From an uncultured Candidatus Nitrosopumilus sp. (GTDB lineage: Archaea > Thermoproteota > Nitrososphaeria > Nitrososphaerales > Nitrosopumilaceae), in assembly GCA_951812655.1 (NCBI GenBank), contig OX638319.1, forward strand, positions 620,001 through 684,000: a stretch of DNA of 64,000 nucleotides, given 5' to 3'. Positions 41,525 to 49,523 of the stretch are shown piece by piece; within the stretch, counting starts at the first letter, position 1, and every line of letters begins with the position of its first letter. The position numbers and the translations under genes are program-made. The notes under the pieces were generated by a model. The model was given only the letters and a program-made list of their open reading frames with translations, searched no databases and was not told the origin of the DNA.

Positions 41525-42874
41525 ATGGCCAAGTTTTTCGGAACAAACGGAATTCGTGGTGTTTTTCCTGACGACTTTTCGTTGGAATTTGTATATGATA
41601 TGACTTTGGCTATTGGAACCTATTTTAAAACAGGTCCAGTTCTGATTGGCTTTGATGGGCGTGAATCTAGCCCCCTCATATGCAAAGTTGTGACTTCAGC
41701 TCTTAGCTCGATGGGAATTGATTGCAATATTGCAGGAATAGTTCCTACGCCATGTCTGGAATTTGCGGTAAAGACTTTGGGTTATTCTGGCGGGATGATG
41801 ATTACCGCATCCCACAATCCCCCTCAGTACAATGGCATCAAACCTGCCGCCAGAGATGGAGTAGAGATTTCACGTGAGGACGAATTAGTAATTGAAGATA
41901 TCTATATACAGAAAAGCTGGATTGAAACTCCTAAAAAGTTAGGTGATGTTGGAATTGAAAAAAGAGCAATCAAAACATATCTTGATGGGATCGTGTCCCA
42001 AGTTGATTCCGAACTGATAGAATCAAAACATTTCAAGGTTGTACTTGATTTGGGAAATGGTGCACAGGCAGTGTCTGCGCCCGAGATTTGTAAACAATTG
42101 AACTGTGAAACGATTCTTGTAAATGAGAAAATTGATGGAAATTTTCCAGGACGAGGTTCAGAACCAACACCGCAAAACCTTTCTGATCTTTCAAAGGCCG
42201 TACTGGCAAATAATGCCGATTTCGGAATTGCATTTGATGGAGATGGGGATAGGAGTATTTTTTGTGACAATGACGGTAAAATTATGAGCGGTGACAAATC
42301 TGCTCTACTGCTTGCACAACATATTTTGAAAAAAAACCCTGGGTCGCTTGTTGTAACTTGCTTGAACTCCAGTTCTAACATTGAAGTATTGGCTGAAAAG
42401 TTTGATTCGAAAGTTATTCGTACCAAAGTTGGAAGTGTTGAGGTATCCAGAAAAATGGTTCCCACTGGTGCGTTGATTGGATTTGAAGAAAATGGGGGTT
42501 TCATGTATGGAAAACATAACCAGGTCAGAGATGGCTGTATGACATTGGCCCTGATGCTGGATCTTTTGGCATCTTCTAAAAAATCAGTTTCTGTGGAAAT
42601 CGAGAACTTGCCTCCATCTTTTACTGCAAAAGACAAGGTTTCATGTTCGCCTGAAAAAATCTCCACTTTGATTTCATCATTCAAAGAAGATTTTCCAGAT
42701 GCTGATACTTCAGATGGGATAAAAATTTTGATTGATTCCAAGAATTGGGTTATGATCCGGCCTAGTGGCACTGAACCCATTGCTAGAGTTTATGTCGAAT
42801 CTGAAAGTCAGGAAAAATTGGATGTCTTGATGTCTGAATATCTTAAAAAAATCAATATCCGTCTTTCCCAATAA
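41525..42874 (+). CDS. glmM: Phosphohexomutase (phosphoglucosamine/phosphomannomutase)
   Basis: The 449-residue product is an alpha-D-phosphohexomutase: KFFGTNGIRGVF opens the protein, MITASHNPPQYNG (about residue 96) carries the phosphoserine, AFDGDGDRSIF (about residue 238) the metal loop, GFEENGGFMYG the sugar loop, and IRPSGTEPIARVY the phosphate loop. It moves phosphate between C6 and C1 of glucosamine, mannose or glucose; archaeal members often serve more than one. The gene symbol is the most likely choice, not proven. It feeds nucleotide-sugar synthesis for surface glycans and lies just upstream of the ribosomal operon. Confidence 0.85.
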   Translation: MAKFFGTNGIRGVFPDDFSLEFVYDMTLAIGTYFKTGPVLIGFDGRESSPLICKVVTSALSSMGIDCNIAGIVPTPCLEFAVKTLGYSGGMMITASHNPPQYNGIKPAARDGVEISREDELVIEDIYIQKSWIETPKKLGDVGIEKRAIKTYLDGIVSQVDSELIESKHFKVVLDLGNGAQAVSAPEICKQLNCETILVNEKIDGNFPGRGSEPTPQNLSDLSKAVLANNADFGIAFDGDGDRSIFCDNDGKIMSGDKSALLLAQHILKKNPGSLVVTCLNSSSNIEVLAEKFDSKVIRTKVGSVEVSRKMVPTGALIGFEENGGFMYGKHNQVRDGCMTLALMLDLLASSKKSVSVEIENLPPSFTAKDKVSCSPEKISTLISSFKEDFPDADTSDGIKILIDSKNWVMIRPSGTEPIARVYVESESQEKLDVLMSEYLKKINIRLSQ

Positions 42875-42936
42875 CACTTTTAATACCAAAACCAAGGATG
42901 GATAGAATGGAGAATGAACCCCTAGGGTGACGAAAT

Positions 42937-43323
42937 ATGGGAAAATCATATTATGTTAAATTTGAAACGCCAGAAGACCTTGTAAGTCCAATCTTGGAGG
43001 CTGTTAGAGTTGCATCTAGTAGTGGCAAAGTCAAGAGAGGAACCAATGAGGCAACCAAGGCAATTGAGCGTGGTACTAGTAAACTGATAGTAATTGCTGA
43101 AGATGTTGAACCTCCAGAGGTAGTTGCTCATCTTCCAATTCTGTGTGAGGAACAAGGTGCAGCGTATGCATTTGTGCCAAGCAAAGAAGAACTAGGCAAG
43201 TCATTAGGTATTGATATTACCTCTGCCGCTGCAGCAATTTTGGATGCTGGTGATGCACAACACATTGTAGACCAAGTTGTAGCAACCATTGCTAAAATTA
43301 AAGGCGGTAAGACCGAAGAATGA
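42937..43323 (+). CDS. rpl7ae: Ribosomal protein eL8 / L7Ae
   Basis: The 128-residue product has the L7Ae core: [40 protein letters not shown] and [13 protein letters not shown]. It binds kink-turns in 23S rRNA, in box C/D and H/ACA guide RNAs and in RNase P. It is the first gene of a classic archaeal operon; the next start overlaps its stop by 4 bp. Confidence 0.97.
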   Translation: MGKSYYVKFETPEDLVSPILEAVRVASSSGKVKRGTNEATKAIERGTSKLIVIAEDVEPPEVVAHLPILCEEQGAAYAFVPSKEELGKSLGIDITSAAAAILDAGDAQHIVDQVVATIAKIKGGKTEE

Positions 43324-43532
43324 GTCAAAACGCCGAAGAAGTAGTACAGTCTGAAATAATTCAAATTGTTGGTAGAACCGGCATTGCTGGCGAGGTAATT
43401 CAAGTTAGAGTTAAAGTTCTTACTGGTAAGGATAAGGGAAGGATACTTACGAGAAATGTCAAGGGCTCCGTTAGAGTAAATGAGATTCTTATGCTTAGAG
43501 AGACTGAGAGAGAAGCGAAGAAGATCAAATAG
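43320..43532 (+). CDS. rps28e: Ribosomal protein eS28
   Basis: The 70-residue product has the S28e pattern: [40 protein letters not shown] and a final [10 protein letters not shown]. It is a small-subunit protein near the mRNA exit. It overlaps the L7Ae stop (ATGA) and precedes L24e by 10 bp. Confidence 0.97.
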   Translation: MSQNAEEVVQSEIIQIVGRTGIAGEVIQVRVKVLTGKDKGRILTRNVKGSVRVNEILMLRETEREAKKIK

Positions 43533-43542
43533 GTGATATGAT

Positions 43543-43743
43543 ATGAGTCTTTTAGTTAAACCATGTAGCTTTTGTGACCGACCTGTAGCCAAGGGTTCTG
43601 GTACAATGTATGCTAAAAATGATGGAAGTATCTTGTGGTTTTGTTCCTCAAAATGCAAGAAAAACGCACTAGTCCTGAAACGTGATCCAAGAAAGTTAAA
43701 GTGGACCAAGAAGCACGTCAAAGGTGGAATTAGAAAGAATTAG
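43543..43743 (+). CDS. rpl24e: Ribosomal protein eL24
   Basis: The 66-residue product has KPCSFCDRPVAKGSGTMYAK and FCSSKCKKNAL, the CxxC and CxxxC zinc site of L24e, followed by the basic RDPRKLKWTKKH. It is a large-subunit protein at the subunit interface. It lies between S28e and ndk with very short gaps. Confidence 0.97.
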   Translation: MSLLVKPCSFCDRPVAKGSGTMYAKNDGSILWFCSSKCKKNALVLKRDPRKLKWTKKHVKGGIRKN

Positions 43744-43745
43744 AA

Positions 43746-44147
43746 TTGTCTGAACAGTCATTATTCATAGTAAAACCAGATGCTGTTGCACGAAATCTCG
43801 TAGGTGATGTTATTTCTAGATTTGAAAGAAAAGGATTCAAGATTTTGAAACTAAAGATGTTCACGTTTTCTCAAGCACAAGCAGAGAATTTCTATGGCGT
43901 ACACAAGGACAAGCCTTTTTTTGGAGAACTCACATCTTTTATCACGTCTGGACCAGTCGTTGCAGCAATGATTGAGGGAAATAACGCTATTGCAACCACC
44001 AGAATTATGATCGGTGCGACAAAATCATTTGAAGCCGAACCAGGTTCCATTCGGGGAGACTTTGGGTTAGGATTCAGTGAAAATATCATTCATGCATCAG
44101 ATTCACAAGAAAGCTATGATCACGAATCCAAGGTAGCGTTTGAGTGA
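43746..44147 (+). CDS. ndk: Nucleoside diphosphate kinase
   Basis: The 133-residue product starts with TTG two bases after the L24e stop. FIVKPDAVARNLVGDVISRF is the usual start, and GFSENIIHASDSQESYDHE has the phosphorylated His (about residue 116). It passes the terminal phosphate of ATP to other nucleoside diphosphates. Its place between L24e and the initiation factor gene is conserved in many archaea. Confidence 0.96.
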   Translation: MSEQSLFIVKPDAVARNLVGDVISRFERKGFKILKLKMFTFSQAQAENFYGVHKDKPFFGELTSFITSGPVVAAMIEGNNAIATTRIMIGATKSFEAEPGSIRGDFGLGFSENIIHASDSQESYDHESKVAFE

Positions 44148-44153
44148 TTTGAT

Positions 44154-45935
44154 TTGCAAATTCGTCAGCCTATAGTGGCAGTCCTTGGGCATGTAGACTC
44201 TGGAAAGACATCTCTTTTAGACAGGATACGTGGGACTGGGGTTCAAGGCAGAGAGGCTGGTGGCATTACACAGCATATCGGAGCAAGCTTTCTACCTACT
44301 GATACCATAAAGGAGATGTGTGGTCCATTATACAAGAGACTGGAGAAATCCGAAAATAAGGTTCCCGGACTACTGGTAATTGATACTCCTGGACACGAGG
44401 TCTTTACAAACCTGCGTTCTCGAGGAGGATCTGCTGCCGACATTGCAATTTTGGTAGTTGATGTGAATCGAGGGTTTCAACCTCAAACGAATGAAAGCCT
44501 GAAAATTTTGCAGAGCAGAAAGGTTCCATTTGTCATAGCGCTAAACAAGTGTGATCAAATGTCTGGTTGGAGAAAATCCGAAACGCCGTTTATCACGCAA
44601 GCAATCAAAGAACAGGATGCGTCAATTCAAACCGATCTAGATCAAAAAATCTACGATGTAGTCGGTACCTTGTCTATTCTGGGATACAAGTCAGAGGCTT
44701 TCTTTAGAGTTCAGGACTTCAAATCCGAGATTGCCATAGTTCCAATTTCTGCCCGCTCGGGAGTCGGAATTCCTGAACTGCTCAGCGTTTTGGTTGGCCT
44801 GACACAGCAATATCTCAAAAAAAGATTGGACCAGGATGAAAAAGAACCTCGTGGAATTGTGTTGGAAGTCAAAGACGAGGTCGGGTTGGGACAGACGGCA
44901 AACATAATTTTGATTGATGGAACTATCAAGAAAGAACACAGTGTTGTGGTTGCAAAGCGTGATGGCGTAATAGTGACAAAACCAAAAGCCTTGCTTTTGC
45001 CAAAACCCCTTGATGAAATGCGTGATCCTAGGGACAAATTCAAACCCGCGACTCGTGTCGACGCTGCAGCAGGACTCAAAATTGCATCTCCGGACTTTGA
45101 GGGAGTATTGCCTGGAAGTACGCTTTATGTTGCATCAAACGATGATGAAATTCAAAAGTTCACAAAGCTCATCGAATCCGAAATGAAATCCGTCTTCGTT
45201 GACACTGAAACAAACGGAGTAATTCTAAAGTGCGACACAATTGGCTCGCTAGAGGCAATCATAGAGATGCTCAGACGCTCCCAGGTACCTGTTGCCAAAG
45301 CCGACATAGGTCCTGTCACTAGACGAGACGTAATTGAGGCAAAGGCAATAAAAGAAAAAGACCGACATCGCGGAGTTGTTTTGGCATTCAATGTCAAGGT
45401 ACTGTCAGATGCAAAAGAAGAGTCTGAAATCAACCACATCAAACTATTTGAGGATAAGGTAATCTACAGCTTGATTGACAATTACAACGCATGGGTTGAG
45501 GAAGATTCTTCAAATGCCGAGGATGCCCTGTTTGCAGAACTTACCCCCATCTCAAAGTTCAGCTTTCTAAAAGGAATGGTTTTCAGAAATAACAATCCAG
45601 CTGTATTTGGAGTGAGGGTGGATGTCGGTAATCTGAAACACAAGATCCCGTTTATGAATATGGCCGGAAGAAAGGTTGGCAACATACATCAACTTCAGCT
45701 TGATAAGAAGACGGTCTCAACAGCAAAAACTGGCGATGAGGTCGCGTGTTCCGTCAAAGATGTCACTATCGGACGACAAATATTTGAAGAGGAAGTATAC
45801 TATACTTTTCCACCATCGCATGAGGCAAAGATGTTACTTAACAGGTTCATGCACAAGCTTAGTCCAGAAGAGCAAGAAGTCCTAAACGACATTGTTAGAA
45901 TTCAGAGAGAAAAGGAACCTGTGTACGGTTACTAG
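44154..45935 (+). CDS. infB: Translation initiation factor aIF5B (IF-2 homologue)
   Basis: The 593-residue product starts with TTG. The GTPase domain has the P-loop VLGHVDSGKTSLLDRI (from about residue 10), the switch I segment GGITQHIGASFLP, DTPGHEVFTNLRSRGGS and ALNKCD. Domains II to IV follow (LGQTANIILIDGTIKKEH). The C-terminal helix (NRFMHKLSPEEQEVLNDIVR) contacts aIF1A. It joins the ribosomal subunits during initiation. Length is typical for archaea and no intein is present. Its stop overlaps the convergent thioredoxin gene by 4 bp. Confidence 0.97.
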   Translation: MQIRQPIVAVLGHVDSGKTSLLDRIRGTGVQGREAGGITQHIGASFLPTDTIKEMCGPLYKRLEKSENKVPGLLVIDTPGHEVFTNLRSRGGSAADIAILVVDVNRGFQPQTNESLKILQSRKVPFVIALNKCDQMSGWRKSETPFITQAIKEQDASIQTDLDQKIYDVVGTLSILGYKSEAFFRVQDFKSEIAIVPISARSGVGIPELLSVLVGLTQQYLKKRLDQDEKEPRGIVLEVKDEVGLGQTANIILIDGTIKKEHSVVVAKRDGVIVTKPKALLLPKPLDEMRDPRDKFKPATRVDAAAGLKIASPDFEGVLPGSTLYVASNDDEIQKFTKLIESEMKSVFVDTETNGVILKCDTIGSLEAIIEMLRRSQVPVAKADIGPVTRRDVIEAKAIKEKDRHRGVVLAFNVKVLSDAKEESEINHIKLFEDKVIYSLIDNYNAWVEEDSSNAEDALFAELTPISKFSFLKGMVFRNNNPAVFGVRVDVGNLKHKIPFMNMAGRKVGNIHQLQLDKKTVSTAKTGDEVACSVKDVTIGRQIFEEEVYYTFPPSHEAKMLLNRFMHKLSPEEQEVLNDIVRIQREKEPVYGY

Positions 45936-46333
45936 CCTGAATGCTTTTTACAAATCATGTGTATTCCCGGTGCCCCGACAGCTCCCATCATCTTGTCTAT
46001 TATCTGTCCTGATTTGAACATGATGAATGTGGGGATGGATTGTACTGAATACTTCATGGATATGTTCTGATTGCTGTCAACGTTCACCCTTGCAAACTTT
46101 ACGTTGGGATATTTCTTCGAAAGACTTTCAAAGATGGGGTGCATGGACTTGCACGGACCACACCATTCTGCCCAAAAATCAACTAGTGTGGGATTTTCCG
46201 CAGATATGATCTGATCAAAGTTTGAGTTATCCAGATCTATTATTCCAGGCTCGATATTGGGTTCTGATTTTGGCTTTAGCATCTCGTTCATTTTTTTTTG
46301 CATTATTCTTGCAATCTCTGGATCTTCGGACAA
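45932..46333 (-). CDS. Thioredoxin family protein with N-terminal extension
   Basis: The 133-residue product has a thioredoxin domain with WAEWCGPCKSMHP (Cys58, Cys61), VNVDSNQNIS and SIPTFIMF with the cis-Pro. About 35 residues precede the fold (DPEIARIMQKKMNEMLKP), a charged helix that may bind a partner protein. It shares about half of its core with the trxA product at 31.4 kb. It lies downstream of a small zinc-ribbon gene and converges on infB. Confidence 0.92.
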   Translation of the reverse strand: MSEDPEIARIMQKKMNEMLKPKSEPNIEPGIIDLDNSNFDQIISAENPTLVDFWAEWCGPCKSMHPIFESLSKKYPNVKFARVNVDSNQNISMKYSVQSIPTFIMFKSGQIIDKMMGAVGAPGIHMICKKHSG

Positions 46334-46375
46334 TGTGATTGTTGATTGTGCTCTCTTAAAAAATCTATATCGAAG

Positions 46376-46522
46376 TTAATCGTCATTTGTCTTGATTGGA
46401 ACTGCTTCGTATCTTCTTGAATTGCAGATGGGGCACTGGTCGATATACTTTGTTAGACTAACGGACGTGTATGCGATTCCGCAATCACCGCAAATTCTAA
46501 GATTTCTGCTCAGCTTGCCCAT
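46376..46522 (-). CDS. 48-residue zinc-ribbon protein
   Basis: The frame from the ATG at 46520-46522 to the stop at 46376 encodes GKLSRNLRICGDCGIAYTSV, then QCPICNSRRYEAVPI and a short tail. The CGDC and CPIC pairs make a zinc ribbon. It lies 42 bp upstream of the thioredoxin gene on the same strand. Function unknown. Confidence 0.7.
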   Translation of the reverse strand: MGKLSRNLRICGDCGIAYTSVSLTKYIDQCPICNSRRYEAVPIKTNDD

Positions 46523-46570
46523 TATGTTCACAATGAATATGTATTATGATTAAAACCTAACTTTGCACGT

Positions 46571-49408
46571 CTACCAGAACTTCCACCATGGCTTTGCAGA
46601 TGGCATTTCCACAATGGTGCATACTCCTTCAATTAGCTTTGTTCCCGGACCACATATGCCAAACTTCTTCTCCTCTATAACCGGCTCCTCGATTCCTACT
46701 GCCTCGTAGATGGAATCGTATTCCGCGAAGTTCTCGTCAAACCACTCCCTGTACGTCTCCTCGTTGTTGTACCTGTCGACGTAGCTCTGCGGATCCTTTG
46801 ACTCGTCAACGAAGGATGCCGGAATCATGAGGGGTTTCTCTATTCCTACTGCCTCGTAGATGGAATCGTATTCCGCGAAGTTCTCGTCAAACCACTCCCT
46901 GTACGTCTCCTCGTTGTTGTACCTGTCGACGTAGCTCTGCGGATCCTTTGACTCGTCAACGAAGGATGCTATTCCCAGTTCTTTTGGAATTGTGTTTGTG
47001 TCTGAAGTTTTGGCTGGCTCTTTGATTGGCTCTGGCTCTTTGATTGGCTCTGGCTCTGCTGACTTGACGTCATTGACAATAATTGTAATGGATTGTCTGT
47101 CAACCATGGAATCTTTTTTTGCTACAATGTCAAATACGTATGATCTTGCTCCCTGCGAATCTGTAGGGGTCCATGTGAACAATCCAGAACTTGAATTAAT
47201 TTTTGCTCCCATTGGAGGATTGCTTTCCAGACTAAATGCCGCATTCTTGGTTGAACTGTCTGTAAGTTTTGCGGTAAACGTAAATGTCTTTTTCTCATCG
47301 ATTGTAAATTTGCCCAAAGGACTAAGTTTCAAAGTTACATCCAGAGGTGTTGCTAAAATTTGCGATGGACTGCTTGTGCCTACTGAATTTATCGCATAAA
47401 CCCTATAGGTGTATGTTGAACCTTCTTCTACATCATTATCTGTATATGATTTGGCAGATGTGCTTGATTTCAACAAAGAATAGGATGATTGGGAATCTTT
47501 TTTCACCTCTACTTTATACCCTGTAATTTTTGAATTTCCATCTGATGATGGCTCTGTCCAAGAAAGTTGTATTTCTGATGATGACGTCTCAACAGCCTTT
47601 AGGCTTCTTGGCGATGATGGTGCGGTAATTGCACTTGACGACGACGATGATGATGAATTGCTTGGCGCTTTGGAATCAAGTTCTGGAGTTGCTGATGCGG
47701 CATTTGATCTGGGTGTGCTGCCCAAAGACAGTTCTGCAGATACTACAAAGCTGTATGTCTTTCCTGTGGCCAATCCGCTAACAGTATATGACGTGGTTTT
47801 ACCATTGGTCTTTCCAATTTCCTCATAAAGAACTCCTGGAATGTTCTCACGTTCAATTAGATACCCTGTGATTGATTGATTGAATGTCTCCGATGGTGCA
47901 AACCAAGATAGCTGCACTTGACTCTTTGAAATTGGTATTGCTGTTAGACCCGCAGGAGTACTTGTACTTCCAGGCTTTGCCAGTACTGTAGATGAAGCAC
48001 TGCTTGTGCCTTCAGAGTTAATTGCATATATTCTGTAACGATATGATTCGCCTTCATCTAGTCCAGTATGAAGATAAGATGTGATGGTACTCTTTGTGTC
48101 TGCCACAATTGTTTTGTATGGCTCGTTTCCAATTCTGGATTCTATCTTGTACCCTGTAACCTTTGGAACATCATCATCATCAGAGTCTGGAACATCCCAT
48201 GTAACTATAATTGAAAATTGTGATGCAGCAGAAGCAGCTACGCCTTTTGGAGAGATCGGAACATCGTCAGATGAACCACTGCTGCTATTGTTGTTATTGT
48301 TGTTTGAACCGTCGGATGGTAATGATAGTATCTGCACTCTGTCATTGTCCCTGTCTGCCACGTACAGCATGTTGTTGTCCTCGTCAAACGCGAGGCCCGA
48401 TGGGGAATTGAACATGCCGTCGTTTGCGCCAGATGTTCCGAATTCCTCGACGAAGCACACTCCGTCAATTATCTCGTCTGTTCCGTTTGGACATGTGTTT
48501 CCTGAAACGATCTCAAATGCCTGCACCTGGTTGTTTTCGGTGTCTGCCACGTACAGCATGTTGTTGTCCTCGTCAAACGCGAGGCCCGATGGCTCATCGA
48601 ACTTGCCCTCTCCGTTTCCTGAGGTTCCAAAGTCGTCTACGAAGCACACCTCGTCGTTTACTACCTCGTCTGTTCCGCTTGGACAGTTGCTGTCGTCTGT
48701 AAGCTCAAACATTCGAATCCTGTTGTTGTCCGTGTCTGCCACGTACAGGATATCCTCGTCGTTGTCGATTACCATCCCTGCTGGATTCTTGAACTCGTCG
48801 TTTGAGCCGTCATCATCGAAATTAAATTTGAAATTTCCATTGTCATCAAATACTGAAATGGAATCCGTCGTGGAGTCTGCCACGTAGATGTAGTCAGTTG
48901 ATCCGTGTATTGCAATGGCGCTAGGCGTTCCGAGATACTCGTCATCGTCGTTGTCTGATGATCCAAATTCCAGATTGTCAAAGTCACCGTCTGCTTGGAA
49001 TCTTTGCACGCGGTTGTTGTCTGAATCAATCACGTAGATGTCTCCGTTACCCAGGTCTATTGCAAGACTAGTTGGGACGTCAAATCTGCCGTCTCCTGAA
49101 CCAGATGAGCCAAAGTCGTCATCAAAGCACACCTCGTCGTTTACTATTTCCTGAGTTCCGCTTGGACAGTTGTTTCCGCCTGTAAGCTCAAATATCTTGA
49201 TTCTGTCGTTGTCGCTGTCCACCACGTACAGGTTTGTTCCGTCCTTGCTGATTGCAAGGTCCGATGGCTTTTTGAACTCGTCATCGTCGTTTCCCTGTGA
49301 TCCGAATTCGTCTGAGAATGATAAATCAGCATATGAAAATTGAGAAAATGCAAATACGCTCAACAGAATCGTTCCAAATAGGACACAAAGTTGAGATTTT
49401 CTGGTCAT
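46571..49408 (-). CDS. Large secreted protein: NHL propeller, Fn3, cadherin-like and 50-residue repeats
   Basis: The 945-residue product has a signal peptide (LCVLFGTILLSVFAFSQFSY). Residues 28-370 are six NHL-type repeats (FKKPSDLAISKDGTNLYVVD, PSGLAFDEDNNMLYVADTEN) forming a beta-propeller. Residues 390-690 hold three fibronectin type III domains separated by Ser-rich linkers. A cadherin-like domain (AAFSLESNPPMGAKINSSSG) follows at about 700-780. The end has two copies of a 50-residue repeat (SFVDESKDPQSYVDRYNNEE, then TYREWFDENFAEYDSIYEAV) and CGPGTKLIEGVC, then a Trp-rich tail. It is probably a cell-surface adhesin. The next secreted gene carries three more copies of the same repeat. Confidence 0.85.
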   Translation of the reverse strand: MTRKSQLCVLFGTILLSVFAFSQFSYADLSFSDEFGSQGNDDDEFKKPSDLAISKDGTNLYVVDSDNDRIKIFELTGGNNCPSGTQEIVNDEVCFDDDFGSSGSGDGRFDVPTSLAIDLGNGDIYVIDSDNNRVQRFQADGDFDNLEFGSSDNDDDEYLGTPSAIAIHGSTDYIYVADSTTDSISVFDDNGNFKFNFDDDGSNDEFKNPAGMVIDNDEDILYVADTDNNRIRMFELTDDSNCPSGTDEVVNDEVCFVDDFGTSGNGEGKFDEPSGLAFDEDNNMLYVADTENNQVQAFEIVSGNTCPNGTDEIIDGVCFVEEFGTSGANDGMFNSPSGLAFDEDNNMLYVADRDNDRVQILSLPSDGSNNNNNNSSSGSSDDVPISPKGVAASAASQFSIIVTWDVPDSDDDDVPKVTGYKIESRIGNEPYKTIVADTKSTITSYLHTGLDEGESYRYRIYAINSEGTSSASSTVLAKPGSTSTPAGLTAIPISKSQVQLSWFAPSETFNQSITGYLIERENIPGVLYEEIGKTNGKTTSYTVSGLATGKTYSFVVSAELSLGSTPRSNAASATPELDSKAPSNSSSSSSSSAITAPSSPRSLKAVETSSSEIQLSWTEPSSDGNSKITGYKVEVKKDSQSSYSLLKSSTSAKSYTDNDVEEGSTYTYRVYAINSVGTSSPSQILATPLDVTLKLSPLGKFTIDEKKTFTFTAKLTDSSTKNAAFSLESNPPMGAKINSSSGLFTWTPTDSQGARSYVFDIVAKKDSMVDRQSITIIVNDVKSAEPEPIKEPEPIKEPAKTSDTNTIPKELGIASFVDESKDPQSYVDRYNNEETYREWFDENFAEYDSIYEAVGIEKPLMIPASFVDESKDPQSYVDRYNNEETYREWFDENFAEYDSIYEAVGIEEPVIEEKKFGICGPGTKLIEGVCTIVEMPSAKPWWKFW
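46680..46975 (-). repeat. 150-bp tandem repeats in the 46.6 kb protein gene
   Basis: The plus-strand string ATTCCTACTGCCTCGTAGAT occurs at 46692 and 46842, exactly 150 bp apart, and the units between are almost identical. The same unit recurs in the next gene at about 50150-50420. Base composition is GC-richer than in flanking sequence. Confidence 0.92.
48354..48592 (-). repeat. NHL DNA repeats
   Basis: The plus-strand string GTACAGCATGTTGTTGTCCT with its long flanks occurs twice, about 186 bp apart (near 48362 and 48548), within NHL repeats of the 46.6 kb gene; about 50 bp are identical. Confidence 0.85.
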
Positions 49409-49523
49409 GCTATTTTATAAAAATAAGATTTTAGGTTATTAAGAAATTGGATCAAATTATACGCATCTTTAGATCAACCACTCTCACCTATGGAATCAGA
49501 CCGTTGATCAATTGATATGGGTT

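Noticed and set aside
41902-42780. 292-residue minus-strand frame opposite the phosphohexomutase
   Set aside because: Antisense shadow of a gene with all family motifs.
48081-48887. 268-residue plus-strand frame opposite the Fn3/NHL gene
   Set aside because: Ser-rich shadow without motifs; the minus-strand gene has a signal peptide and clear domains.
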